DNA of 57,775 nt from Reyranella soli (GCF_007992495.1 NZ_BKAJ01000095.1:1-57775), one strand, 5' to 3'. Counted from the stretch's first letter, positions 15,701 through 23,657 are shown. The notes: generated from the letters alone by a model not told the origin. Program-made: numbers and translations.

Positions 15701-16564
15701 CTAGGGCAAGGCGGACAAGTCCAATGCCCTGAGTCGGTCGCGGTCGGCAACCACCTCGATCGCCGCGATCCTGTCGCCGGCGAAGGTCAGGTTGAGCACC
15801 AGCAGCAGATGGCCCTGCGGCGCCACGACGACACCCAGCGCGCCATCGATCAGGGCAGGCCGCGCAGCCTGCGCCTTGCCCTTGAAGTTGGCAGCGACAA
15901 CCTCGGCGCCATGCAGCTCTGTCACGTCGCCCAGGCGCACGGCGGTGCGGTCGGCCCGCAGGACGACGTCGGGATCGAGCACGGCCAGGAGTCCGGCAAT
16001 ATCGCCACTGCGCGCCGCCGCCAGGAAGGCGTCGACGACTCTGCGCTGGCTGGCGACGTCGGATGACGTCTTGCCCCCGCGCACGCGTCGGCGTGCCCGG
16101 CTGGCCAACTGCCGGGCCGCTGTCGGCGAGCGGCCAACGATGGGTGCGATCTCCTCGAACGGCAGGTCGAACATGTCGTGCAGCACGAAGGCCACGCGCT
16201 CGGCCGGCGCCAGCGCTTCCAGGACGACGAGCAGCGCCAGGCCGACGGAGTCGGCCAGCTCGGCCTCGCGCTCGGGATCGGCGGTGCGCTCATGGCCGGC
16301 GAGGGGTTCCGGCTCGCCTTCCAGCGGCTCCTCACGCCGCGACTTGCGCGAGCGCAGGGTGTCGAGGCAGACGCGGGCCACGACCGTGGTCAGCCAGCCG
16401 CCCAGATTCTCGATGCCTGCAGGCTGCGAGCGGCTGAGCCGCAACCAGGCCTCCTGGACGGCATCATCCGCCTCCCCCGTCGCCCCCAGCATGCGATAGG
16501 CAACCCGCTGCAGATGGTCGCGGTGGGCCTCGAACTGCTCGGCCAGCCAATTTTCTTTTTCCAT
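15701..16564 (-). CDS. ECF RNA polymerase sigma factor with SnoaL-like C-terminal domain (ECF41-like)
   Basis: Alternative sigma factor of 287 aa. Sigma region 2 spans about 8-75 (HLQRVAYRMLGATGEADDAVQEAWLRL, quoted in part), region 4 about 105-165 (FEEIAPIVGRSPTAARQLASRARRR), and a SnoaL/NTF2-like domain follows to the end. This layout is that of ECF41 and related groups, where the extra domain controls activity in place of an anti-sigma factor. The WLPEP and DGGGK motifs described for ECF41 are not visible, so it may be a sister group. It is divergent from an AhpD-like gene, the usual partner, and a perfect TGTCACA-N16-CGTC promoter precedes it. Confidence 0.92.
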   Translation of the reverse strand: MEKENWLAEQFEAHRDHLQRVAYRMLGATGEADDAVQEAWLRLSRSQPAGIENLGGWLTTVVARVCLDTLRSRKSRREEPLEGEPEPLAGHERTADPEREAELADSVGLALLVVLEALAPAERVAFVLHDMFDLPFEEIAPIVGRSPTAARQLASRARRRVRGGKTSSDVASQRRVVDAFLAAARSGDIAGLLAVLDPDVVLRADRTAVRLGDVTELHGAEVVAANFKGKAQAARPALIDGALGVVVAPQGHLLLVLNLTFAGDRIAAIEVVADRDRLRALDLSALP

Positions 16565-16565
16565 C

Positions 16566-16592
16566 GGTCACATTCCCCGATCGCGCTTCGTC
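16566..16592 (+). promoter_or_regulatory. ECF41-type promoter for the AhpD-like gene
   Basis: GGTCACA at 16566-16572, exactly 16 bases, then CGTC at 16589-16592. The published ECF41 consensus is TGTCACA in the -35 region and CGTC in the -10 region; one base differs here. The gene starts at 16640, giving a leader of about 40 bases with AAAGGAG in it. Confidence 0.8.
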
Positions 16593-16600
16593 ATGCCCAT

Positions 16601-16627
16601 GACGGCCGAGAGGCGGCCGATGTGACA
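16601..16627 (-). promoter_or_regulatory. ECF41-type autoregulatory promoter for the sigma gene
   Basis: Reading on the minus strand, TGTCACA occupies 16627-16621, followed by exactly 16 bases and CGTC at 16604-16601. The -35 and -10 elements match the ECF41 consensus fully. The sigma gene begins at 16564, so the expected transcript leader is about 30 bases. Confidence 0.85.
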
Positions 16628-16639
16628 AAGGAGATGATC

Positions 16640-17104
16640 ATGCAAGCACGGATGACCAACCCCGTTTTCGTGGTTCCCGAGGCGCTCAAGGCCCTCAATG
16701 CCCTGGGGACTTCGATCGCCAAGGGCGGCGTGCCCAACACGACCCTCGAGCTGCTGCGGCTGCGCGCCAGCCAGATCAACGGCTGCAGCGTCTGCGTCGA
16801 GATGCACGCCCGCGACCTCCGGAAGGCGGGCGAGAAGGACGATCGCCTGTTCGCCGTCGCCGCCTGGCGCGAGGCCCCCTACTTCACCGACGCCGAGCGT
16901 GCGGCGCTGGCACTGACCGAAGCGGCAACGCGCCTGCCCGACCGCGGCGATGCGGTGCCCGACGACGTCTGGAACGACGCAGCCAAGCACTACGACGAGA
17001 AGGCGCTGGCCGACCTCGTCCTCAACATCGCCCTGATCAACTTCTGGAACCGGGTGAACGTCACGATCCGCCAGGTGTCGGGCGTGCTGCCCAAGGCTGC
17101 GTAG
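16640..17104 (+). CDS. Carboxymuconolactone decarboxylase / AhpD-like protein
   Basis: Small soluble protein of 154 aa of the carboxymuconolactone decarboxylase family, AhpD-like branch. The redox motif C49-S-V-C52 with His56 (CSVCVEMH) follows the typical LRASQINGC lead. Such proteins act as disulfide reductants for peroxide or alkylhydroperoxide defence. The start at 16640 fits AAAGGAG at 16627-16633 better than the ATG at 16634. It is divergent from the SnoaL-type ECF sigma factor; members of this family (COE group) are the standard target gene of ECF41 factors, and the promoter above supports that link. Confidence 0.92.
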   Translation: MQARMTNPVFVVPEALKALNALGTSIAKGGVPNTTLELLRLRASQINGCSVCVEMHARDLRKAGEKDDRLFAVAAWREAPYFTDAERAALALTEAATRLPDRGDAVPDDVWNDAAKHYDEKALADLVLNIALINFWNRVNVTIRQVSGVLPKAA

Positions 17105-17151
17105 CTTTCCTCCCCAGCTTCGCTGCTACGGGGTGGAGACACCTTCAAATT

Positions 17152-17363
17152 CCTCTCCCCCTAGCGGGCAGGCCAATCGCATATGACCAATTTTCCCGTC
17201 ATCCCGAGCGGAGCCGCCCGAAGGGCGGCGCAGTCGAGGGACCTCTTTTTGTCGATGCATCAACAAAAAAGGTCCCTCCGCTCCGCCTCGCTACGCTCGG
17301 CTCCGGTCGGGATGACGGGACTTTGCAGTCATATGCGATCGCGCTGCCCTAGCGGGGGAGAGG
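17152..17363. repeat. Outer imperfect palindrome enclosing copy A3
   Basis: Left arm 17152-17187 and right arm 17328-17363 are imperfect reverse complements. They share CCTCTCCCC, a CTAGCGGGCAG-like block and a perfect ATCGCATATGAC end. The family-A palindrome (17195-17319) sits in its loop. This looks like insertion of one palindromic element into another. The outer element lies just after the AhpD-like gene. Confidence 0.75.
17195..17319. repeat. GTCATCCCGAGCG palindrome, copy A3
   Basis: Ends CCCGTCATCCCGAGCGGAG and the GGTCGGGATGACGGG mirror. Inside are a GCCGCCC/GGGCGGC hairpin and the GAGGGACCTCTTTTT block mirrored by AAAAAAGGTCCCTC. It is longer than A1, A2, A5 and A6 because of the added internal hairpins. 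Confidence 0.92.
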
Positions 17364-17569
17364 AGCCTGATTCGACGGGGAGGAAATGAGCGCACACGAA
17401 CGTTCGTGCGCATTCGGTTGCAGGAAGTTGTGGTGCGCGCCGGCATGCATACAACAAATGCGAGCAACGCGAATCTTATGTTCGTTTTCCACCTTATGCA
17501 CCGATGACGGACAGCGGAATCTGCCGGATCACACGAGCGAGTCGTGTTAGCTTCACAATCAGAGAGCAG
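17364..17569. other. Non-coding stretch upstream of the folded leader
   Basis: No gene can be supported here. The sequence is less GC-rich than its surroundings, especially 17440-17500, which would suit a promoter for the downstream leader. I do not see a convincing -35/-10 pair. A short CACGA/TCGTG inverted repeat lies near 17532-17546. Confidence 0.5.
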
Positions 17570-17832
17570 CGGTTGGTCGAGCCCCGGTCCTCTCTTAAAT
17601 AAAAGATCAAACTCGACGACCGGCTGGAGGTGCGGTGACGACCCGAAAGGGCATGCCGCACCGGGATCAGAGGGGACGCGCAAGCGGCATCTGTGATCTT
17701 CGAGGTCGGTAGGCCGCGCGGTTCGTGTGACCGCCCGGAAATTGCCTGGAGCGGCAACGCGACGGGCGGATTTCCGAGGTCGCTCGGGTCGCCAAGGTCC
17801 GGAAAGGGGTCGTTCCTCGGAACGGCCCCTTT
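17570..17832 (+). ncRNA. Candidate structured leader RNA or small RNA before the TctC gene
   Basis: A chain of stems can be drawn by eye. Stem 1 pairs CGGT and GTCGAG (17570-17573, 17576-17581) with CTCGAC and ACCG (17612-17622). Stem 2 pairs GGTGCGG (17629-17635) with CCGCACC (17656-17662) and contains CCC-GAAA-GGG at its tip. A weaker stem joins 17665-17672 and 17691-17698. Stem 4 pairs CCGCCC (17731-17736) with GGGCGG (17764-17769) around TTGCC/GGCAA. It ends in an intrinsic terminator. I recognise no known riboswitch class. Chance folding in GC-rich DNA is possible, so confidence is limited. Confidence 0.4.
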
Positions 17833-17834
17833 TT
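17803..17834 (+). terminator. Rho-independent terminator or attenuator upstream of the TctC gene
   Basis: AAAGGGGTCGTTCC at 17803-17816 pairs with GGAACGGCCCCTTT at 17819-17832 (14 pairs, one of them G-T) across a two-base gap, which opens to a four-base loop. It runs into five T at 17830-17834. It stands 58 bp before the GTG start of the TctC gene, so it would stop leader transcription before the gene. Confidence 0.8.
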
Positions 17835-17892
17835 CTGTTGGGGCGAACCACTTAGAAGAGCTCGCACAAACTGGAAAAGGAGGAGTGAGCCA

Positions 17893-18867
17893 GTGCGAGT
17901 AAAAGCATTGAGTAGTGTGGTGGCGTTCGCCGTGGCTGCGTTCGTCGGCCTGCAGCCGGCGGCGGCGCAGTATCCGGACAAGGCGGTCACCGTGATCGTT
18001 CCCTTTCCACCCGGCGGCGCCTCCGATGTGACGGCGCGCACCGTGGCGCCGGAACTGGCGAAGAAGCTCGGCCAGCAGGTCGTCATCGACAACAAGGGCG
18101 GCGCCAACGGCGCCATCGGCGCGGCGGCGCTGAAGCAGGCCAAGCCCGACGGCTACACGCTGATGATCGGCTCGATCGGCGTCTACAGCATAAATCCGGC
18201 CCTGTTCAAGGACCTGCGCTATGATCCGCTGAAGGACTTCGACTTGCTGAGCGTCATCGTGCGCACGCCCAACGTGCTGGTGGCCAATCCTGACTTCCCG
18301 GCCAACACCGTCGCCGAGCTGCTCGACTACCTGAAGAAGAATCCGGACAAGGTGAGCTTCGCCTCGTCGGGCACGGGCTCGTCGGATCACCTGACGGCGG
18401 CGCTGTTCCTGCAGAAGACCGGCATGAGCGGCGTGCACGTCCCCTACAAGGGCGGCGGACCGGCCATCAACGACCTGATCTCCGGCCATGCCAACGTCTC
18501 GTTCCAGAACCTGGGCGCGATCGCCCAGCAGGTTCGCGCCGGCAAGCTGAAGGCGCTGGCCGTCACCAGCGCCACGCGCGCGCCCGCGCTGCCCGACGTG
18601 CCGACGCTCGCCGAAGCCGGCGTGAAGGACCTCGAGGTCTATTCCTGGCAGGCAGCGGCCGCGCCCAAGGGCCTGCCGCCGGCGGTGAAGGCGAAGCTCG
18701 AAGCCGACATCACCGCAGCCACCAAGGCGCCCGAGGTCAAGGAGCAGTTCGAGAAGATCGGCTTCGACGTGGTCGCCACGACCGGCGCGCAGTTCGACGC
18801 GTTCCTCACAGGCGAGATCGCGCGCTGGAAGCAGGTCATCGAGACCGGGAAGATTACGGCTGAGTAG
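17893..18867 (+). CDS. TctC/Bug-family tricarboxylate-type substrate-binding protein, copy 1
   Basis: Periplasmic solute receptor of 324 aa with a signal peptide of about 26 residues ending AAAQ. The Bug-family fold is clear: VTVIVPFPPGGASDVTAR, then GGANGAIGAAALKQAKPDGYT, then HVPYKGGGPAINDL. Family members bind carboxylates and amides for the tripartite tricarboxylate transporter or for signalling. The start is GTG behind a strong AAAAGGAGGA (17875-17884). No TctA or TctB membrane gene is nearby, so it is an orphan receptor. Its mRNA has a long leader containing a folded region and a terminator, suggesting regulated transcription elongation. Confidence 0.93.
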   Translation: MRVKALSSVVAFAVAAFVGLQPAAAQYPDKAVTVIVPFPPGGASDVTARTVAPELAKKLGQQVVIDNKGGANGAIGAAALKQAKPDGYTLMIGSIGVYSINPALFKDLRYDPLKDFDLLSVIVRTPNVLVANPDFPANTVAELLDYLKKNPDKVSFASSGTGSSDHLTAALFLQKTGMSGVHVPYKGGGPAINDLISGHANVSFQNLGAIAQQVRAGKLKALAVTSATRAPALPDVPTLAEAGVKDLEVYSWQAAAAPKGLPPAVKAKLEADITAATKAPEVKEQFEKIGFDVVATTGAQFDAFLTGEIARWKQVIETGKITAE

Positions 18868-18922
18868 CTACTCAGCAGCACGGCGACCCAGCGTCACAGG
18901 GTCGTCGTGCTATGCTGCGCCG

Positions 18923-19501
18923 ATGATACCGAGAGCGGATGTGATGATTCCCAATCTGAGCGAACGCGAGAGAAGGTTGCTCGAGACGCTTGTCCATGAG
19001 GTCGACCGCCTTCTCGATCGGCCGTTTGAGAACGGACAAGAAGGTAGCCTCATAGAGACTAGCGCAATGCACGCAGGTGAAAGCGCGATCCTGGCGCTCG
19101 AGGAATACGGCGTAGTGAATTTGTGCCTGCCAACGCTCCGCTTTGGAGAATGGACAGACGCCGGACAAAGACTTCGAAAAGCGCTCCCCAAAGAGTCCGT
19201 CGGAGTGAGAGCTCAACACAACCTGCCATTGCTGACCGAGCTGGACGATCCCGAATACACGCCCGCTACAGGGCTTGGCATCGGCAACCGCGAAGCACTG
19301 CTACTCGAAGCATTGTGCGCCATGACCCGGCAATACTATGTCGTCGAGCACGCAATCACCGTGCTCGCGGAATACGGCCTAGTGGAGCCGACGGGATGCT
19401 CAGGGCAGTGGACGGAGGCGGGGAGAAAATTTGAGGGTTGGTGTGCGAGATGTGCCCGCGAAGAATCAGCGCGGGCGCTCTCGGCTATTTCAAAGCCCTA
19501 G
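18923..19501 (+). CDS. Hypothetical protein with an internal two-fold repeat
   Basis: Unrecognised soluble protein of 192 aa. Two related segments can be aligned: about 49-84 (AILALEEYGVV, then GEWTDAGQRL) and about 135-170 (AITVLAEYGLV, then GQWTEAGRKF). Each resembles a small helix-turn-beta unit such as a winged helix, so a nucleic-acid or regulatory role is possible but unproven. There is no signal or membrane segment; several Cys lie near the C-terminus. Alternative start at 18944. Codon use appears somewhat less GC-rich than in neighbours. It follows the TctC gene by 55 bp. Confidence 0.65.
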   Translation: MIPRADVMIPNLSERERRLLETLVHEVDRLLDRPFENGQEGSLIETSAMHAGESAILALEEYGVVNLCLPTLRFGEWTDAGQRLRKALPKESVGVRAQHNLPLLTELDDPEYTPATGLGIGNREALLLEALCAMTRQYYVVEHAITVLAEYGLVEPTGCSGQWTEAGRKFEGWCARCAREESARALSAISKP

Positions 19502-19526
19502 GCAAGGAACAGGCTCGCGGTCTCAC

Positions 19527-20672
19527 TCAACGCGACCTGCCGCGCGCCGTCACCGGCCAGATGTCGACGAGCGTGTCGCCCTTCACCACGTGGTAGCTCT
19601 CGTAGAGATTGACCGTGGGATCGCAATGCGGCGGCGTCAGGATCACCTGTTCGCCGTGGCCCGGGGGCGCTTTGCCTTCGGGCGCGATCACCGCCAGGTG
19701 CTCGTCGCCCATGAAGCGCGTGGTCGAGCCTTCGACCGCGCCCTGCAGGATCATCGGCGGGCCCTTTTCGGTGGCCATCGCCTTCAGGCCGGCATCGACG
19801 GTGACCATGCCGGCGGTGTTGGCGCTGACGACGCGGGCGTCGATCTGCAAGGCCTGCTCAAAGGTCGGCTTGTCGAGGCCTCGCAGGTCGCAGACGTTGT
19901 AGTCGTGGTCCATGAAGACGTAGGAGCCCACCTGCAGCTCGGTGAAGACGCCGAGCTTGGCGTCGATATAGTGCGTGCCGGTCCCTGAGCCGGTGATGAT
20001 GCCGGGCTTCAGTCCGGCTGCCTCAAGCTTGCCCAAGGAGACCTTCAGGTACTCGGTACGCTCCTCGATCTCGGCCGTGCGCTGCTTGAAGTCGACGATG
20101 TGCTGGTGACGGCCGCAATAGAACTGCACGCCGGCATATTTCAGCGACTTCAGGCCGACGACCTTCTTCACCAGCTCGACGACGCCGTCGGGCGTGGCCA
20201 CGCCGGTGCGATGAAGGCCGGGATCGATGTCGACGATCACCGTCAATGGCTTGCCGGCCTTCGCTGCGGCCGTGGCCAGCGCCTCGACATTGGCAGGATG
20301 GTCGACCACCACCATCAGGTCCTTCACCTTGGCGTTCAGCGCCACCAGGCGGTCGATCGCCTGCGGCGTGACCACCGGCGAAGTGATGTGCAGGCTCTCG
20401 ATGCCGGCCTCGCCCAGCGCCTCGGCCTCGCCCAGCTTGGCGCAGCACACGCCGAGCGCGCCGGCGGCGATCTGGCGGCGGGCGATGTCGGCCGACTTGT
20501 GGGTCTTGGAATGTGGCCGCAGGTTCACCTTGTGCGCCTTGGCGAAGGCCGCCATCTCCGCGATGTTGCGGTCGAGCATCTCGAGATCGAGCACCAGGGC
20601 CGGCGTGTTCAGCGAGCGCCGCGATCCCTGCTGGCCGATCAGATGGCGGTGGAGTTTCTCGGCTTCACTCAT
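19527..20672 (-). CDS. D-threonine aldolase-like PLP enzyme (DSD1/alanine racemase fold)
   Basis: PLP enzyme of 381 aa. The N-terminal barrel carries the cofactor Lys motif RPHSKTHK at about 52-59, and the C-terminal beta domain carries the metal-site motif PPHCDPT (His349, Asp351), as in D-threonine aldolase and D-serine dehydratase families. It would cleave or dehydrate D-beta-hydroxy amino acids in the cytosol. The ATG at 20672 overlaps the TGA of the upstream SDR gene (ATGA), so the two are coupled; longer upstream frames are shadows. The paired SDR could oxidise a beta-hydroxy amino acid or its aldehyde product. Confidence 0.9.
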   Translation of the reverse strand: MSEAEKLHRHLIGQQGSRRSLNTPALVLDLEMLDRNIAEMAAFAKAHKVNLRPHSKTHKSADIARRQIAAGALGVCCAKLGEAEALGEAGIESLHITSPVVTPQAIDRLVALNAKVKDLMVVVDHPANVEALATAAAKAGKPLTVIVDIDPGLHRTGVATPDGVVELVKKVVGLKSLKYAGVQFYCGRHQHIVDFKQRTAEIEERTEYLKVSLGKLEAAGLKPGIITGSGTGTHYIDAKLGVFTELQVGSYVFMDHDYNVCDLRGLDKPTFEQALQIDARVVSANTAGMVTVDAGLKAMATEKGPPMILQGAVEGSTTRFMGDEHLAVIAPEGKAPPGHGEQVILTPPHCDPTVNLYESYHVVKGDTLVDIWPVTARGRSR

Positions 20673-21538
20673 GACTTGTCCCTCAGGTTGCGCACGACCA
20701 TTGCCTCGCCGGTCGTGCCGCGGTTCACGCCCGCGCTTTTCATGAACATGTTTTCCTTGCCCGTGCCCCAGAGCGCAATGCCTTGCGCTAAAAGGCCGCC
20801 GTCGACCTTGACGGTCTCGCCGGTGATGAAACGGGCGTCGTCCGAGCACAGGAACGAGGCCACGTCGGCGATGACGTCGGGCTCGCCGCGGTCGGGCCAC
20901 GGCTGGTGCTGGAACTGCCGCTCGTACTTCTCAGGCCGGCCGCGATGGACCAGCGGCGTGGAGATCACGCCGGGCGCGATACCGACGACGCGGATGCGCT
21001 CGGGGCCGAGCTCGGCCGCCACGTTCTCGATCAGGCTGATGACGGCAGCCTTGGCCGCCGAATAGGCGTGGCTGCCGGCGCCGCCCACCATGCCGGCAAT
21101 CGAGGCTGTCACGAGGATCACGCCGCCATGGCCATGCTTCTTCATGGCTAGCGAAGCGTGCTTCATGCCCAGGAACACCGAGCGGACGAGCACGGCGAAG
21201 GTGTAATCCCAATCCTCGACGGCGGTCTCGGCGATCGGCCCGAAGGCACCGCCGACGCCGGCATTCAGATAAGCGATGTCGAGGCGGCCGAAGCGCTGCT
21301 CGGCCTCGGCGACCGTGGCGGCCACATCCGCTTCCTTCGCGACGTCGCAGCGCACGAAGGCGATGTCATTGCCGTGGCCATTCGCCTTGGCAACCGCCAG
21401 GGTCTCCGCACCGTTGGCCTCGTTGAGGTCGGCCACCACGACCTTCGCGCCATCGGCCAGGAAGCGCATGACCGTGGCGCGGCCCATTCCGCTTGCCCCG
21501 CCGGTGACGATGGCGACCTTGCCTGCCAGTCTTGTCAT
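20669..21538 (-). CDS. SDR family oxidoreductase, copy 1
   Basis: Classical short-chain dehydrogenase of 289 aa. The cofactor motif TGGASGMG lies at 12-19, NAG at 92-94, and the catalytic set includes Ser146 and Tyr159-x3-Lys163. The Asp in VVVADLN favours NAD(H). It carries a C-terminal tail about 30 residues longer than common SDRs (after GGLLAQGIALWG). It is translationally coupled to the D-threonine-aldolase-like gene that follows. The substrate is unknown, but a hydroxy-amino-acid or hydroxy-acid role fits the pairing. Confidence 0.92.
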   Translation of the reverse strand: MTRLAGKVAIVTGGASGMGRATVMRFLADGAKVVVADLNEANGAETLAVAKANGHGNDIAFVRCDVAKEADVAATVAEAEQRFGRLDIAYLNAGVGGAFGPIAETAVEDWDYTFAVLVRSVFLGMKHASLAMKKHGHGGVILVTASIAGMVGGAGSHAYSAAKAAVISLIENVAAELGPERIRVVGIAPGVISTPLVHRGRPEKYERQFQHQPWPDRGEPDVIADVASFLCSDDARFITGETVKVDGGLLAQGIALWGTGKENMFMKSAGVNRGTTGEAMVVRNLRDKS

Positions 21539-21625
21539 CTTTGATTTCGCCCTCCGATCCCATGGTGAGGTTGCGCCGCCCGGTGGGCAAGCCTAGCGTT
21601 TGACGGAAGGCGTATCACAATTTTT

Positions 21626-21735
21626 CGTCATCCCGAGCGGAGCCGGCCGAAGGCCGGCGAAGTCGAGGGACCTGTTCTTCAGCCAAAGAAGAGGTCCCTC
21701 CACGCGGCCCCTTCGGGGCCTTGGTCGGGATGACG
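21626..21735. repeat. GTCATCCCGAGCG palindrome, copy A4
   Basis: Ends CGTCATCCCGAGCGGAG and the mirror GGTCGGGATGACG. It has internal hairpins (GCCGGCC/GGCCGGC, and GAGGGACC mirrored by GGTCCCTC), making it a long variant like A3. It ends 19 bp before the LLM oxidoreductase start codon. Confidence 0.92.
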
Positions 21736-21754
21736 GCTTGGTAGGAGCCGTCAG

Positions 21755-22858
21755 ATGAAGTTCGGCCTGTTCTACGAGATCTCCATTCCGCGTCCATGGA
21801 CACCGGAGAAAGAGCGGACCGTCTACAACAACTGCCTCGAGCAGGTGAAGCTGGCCGACGAGCTGGGCTTCGATCACGTCTGGGCCGTCGAGCACCATTT
21901 CCTCGAGGAATACTCGCACTGCTCCGCGCCCGAGCTGTTCCTGACGGCCTGCGCCATGGTCACCAAGAACATCCAGGTCGGCCACGGCATCGTCGTCTGC
22001 GTCCCCGAGTTCAATCATCCGATCAAGATCGCCGAGAGGACGGCGACGCTCGACATCCTGTCGGGCGGCCGCCTGCATGTCGGCACCGGCCGCTCGGCGA
22101 CCTGGACCGAACTCGGCGGCTTCCGCGCCAATCCCGACACCACCAAGAAGAGCTGGGACGAGTTCGTGCGCTGCCTGCCCAAGATGTGGATGCAGGAGAC
22201 CTTCTCCTACCAGGGCGAATTCTGGTCGATGCCCGAGCGCACCATCCTGCCCAAGCCCTACCAGAAGCCGCACCCGCCGATGTGGGTAGCCGTCACCAGC
22301 CCCGGTACCGAGATCGACGCCGCCGACCGCGGGCTGGGCAGCCTCGGCCTGTCGTTCGCGGGCTTCGACGAGCAGGAGAAGAAGATCAAGGAGTACCGGC
22401 GGCGCATCAAGTCGTGCGAGCCGGTCGGCGCCTTCGTGAACGAGCAGGTCGCCACCACCAACTTCCTGTTCTGCCACGAGGACGAGAAGACCGGCGTCGA
22501 GATGGGCAAGCGGCTGGGCAACACCTTCAACTATCTCGCCACGCAGCTGATCTCGACGCGCGAGGTGTTCTCCTCGCCGTCCTACCAGTCGTTGGGCCTG
22601 CTGCCGGCATTGCGCCGCGCCGCCACCGGCCCCGACGCCAACGAGCAGCAGACCGAGGGCATGGCCTATGGCGATCCCGCGCGCATCATCCGCGCCGTCA
22701 AGAAGTGGGAGTCGCTCGGCGTCGACTGCATCAATTTCATCCTGAACGCCAACGAAGTCGTGCCGCAGGACCAGGTGATGGCGAGCCTCCGGCTCTTCGC
22801 CAAGGAAGTGATGCCGGTGTTCGCCAAGGGATCGGCCAACAAGGTCGCGGCGGAGTAG
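21755..22858 (+). CDS. LLM class flavin-dependent oxidoreductase (luciferase-like)
   Basis: TIM-barrel flavin monooxygenase of 367 aa in the bacterial luciferase superfamily. The opening MKFGLFYEI, the VWAVEHHF block, and ERTATLDILSGGRLHVGTGRS are characteristic. Such enzymes use FMNH2 or F420 from a separate reductase to oxygenate or reduce diverse substrates. TAGGAG lies just upstream of the ATG. Only three bases separate its stop from the acetoacetate-decarboxylase-like gene. The downstream Baeyer-Villiger monooxygenase and PPOX-type flavin protein on the same strand suggest one oxidative pathway. Confidence 0.92.
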   Translation: MKFGLFYEISIPRPWTPEKERTVYNNCLEQVKLADELGFDHVWAVEHHFLEEYSHCSAPELFLTACAMVTKNIQVGHGIVVCVPEFNHPIKIAERTATLDILSGGRLHVGTGRSATWTELGGFRANPDTTKKSWDEFVRCLPKMWMQETFSYQGEFWSMPERTILPKPYQKPHPPMWVAVTSPGTEIDAADRGLGSLGLSFAGFDEQEKKIKEYRRRIKSCEPVGAFVNEQVATTNFLFCHEDEKTGVEMGKRLGNTFNYLATQLISTREVFSSPSYQSLGLLPALRRAATGPDANEQQTEGMAYGDPARIIRAVKKWESLGVDCINFILNANEVVPQDQVMASLRLFAKEVMPVFAKGSANKVAAE

Positions 22859-22861
22859 ACG

Positions 22862-23632
22862 ATGCCCCTCTACGGAACGCTCGACATCACCCAGAACGCC
22901 AAGGCGCTGCCGACGCTCGGCAATCTCGACACCGAGGCCTGGACCTTGCCCAAGGCCGAGATGCTGCAGCTCCTGATCGAGGTGCCGCGCAGCACGACCG
23001 ACGGCCTGCTGCCCAAGGCGATGCACCCGGCCCTGCCTTCCTACGTGATCCTGGCAGTCACGCGGTATTCGGAGAGCCCGGTCGGGCCGTTCAATCTCGC
23101 CGTGCTGCGGCTCGGCAGTCGGGCCGGGGCGCATCCGCGCGGCTTCCTGCTGGGCGCCGTCGCCAGCACCGTGGCCGCCGCCAAGGAGCTGCGCGGCCGT
23201 TGGGGCCTCCCGGTCGAAGCCGGCGAGGTGAAATTCCTGCGCCGGCACGACCGCGTCATGGGGACGGTCGCCAAGGGCGGCAAGACGATCCTCGACTGCG
23301 CGCTGGTCGATCCGCAGCCGGTCGCCGGCACCGACGTGCAGTACATCAACTGGGTGACGGCGGCCAACGCGCCGCTCGACGGCCAGACCCAACCGATGCT
23401 GATCCAGGTCGACCCCAAGTACACCTTCTACAAGGCCGAGCGCGGCAAGCCGCAGGTCTCGGCCTTCGACGCGGCGGCCTGGAACGCCGGTGCGATCACG
23501 CTGGCCGATCCCATCGTCGGCACGTGCTGCACGGTCGACACCGACCTGCCGCGCATCCGCTTCGTGATGGATCCATTGAAGCCCGTGTTCCAGGGCACCC
23601 GAAGGATTAGGGAGTCTCGAGCTGACGAATGA
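22862..23632 (+). CDS. Acetoacetate decarboxylase-family protein
   Basis: Protein of 256 aa resembling the acetoacetate decarboxylase (ADC) family. Blocks consistent with this are the early VEVP-like strand, PVGPFNLAVLRLGSR, HPRGFLLGAV and VEAGEVKFLRR, where Lys124 could be the Schiff-base residue. It could decarboxylate a beta-keto acid or act as a related aldolase or dehydratase; ADC-like proteins vary in chemistry. It is almost contiguous with the LLM oxidoreductase gene, suggesting joint function. A family-A palindrome follows, then the Baeyer-Villiger monooxygenase, for which a decarboxylated ketone would be a logical substrate. Confidence 0.75.
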   Translation: MPLYGTLDITQNAKALPTLGNLDTEAWTLPKAEMLQLLIEVPRSTTDGLLPKAMHPALPSYVILAVTRYSESPVGPFNLAVLRLGSRAGAHPRGFLLGAVASTVAAAKELRGRWGLPVEAGEVKFLRRHDRVMGTVAKGGKTILDCALVDPQPVAGTDVQYINWVTAANAPLDGQTQPMLIQVDPKYTFYKAERGKPQVSAFDAAAWNAGAITLADPIVGTCCTVDTDLPRIRFVMDPLKPVFQGTRRIRESRADE

Positions 23633-23657
23633 GTACCGAAACCCGCCACAATTCCGG

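Noticed and set aside
17183..17389. Short open frame across palindrome A3
   Set aside because: Composed mainly of repeat sequence; similar frames arise at other copies of the element.
17629..17662. Possible tRNA or SRP-like hairpin
   Set aside because: The GAAA-capped stem is convincing, but no tRNA cloverleaf, no SRP consensus and no RNase P or tmRNA motifs surround it.
17893..18867. A complete tripartite tricarboxylate transporter locus
   Set aside because: No TctA- or TctB-like membrane protein is present on either side.
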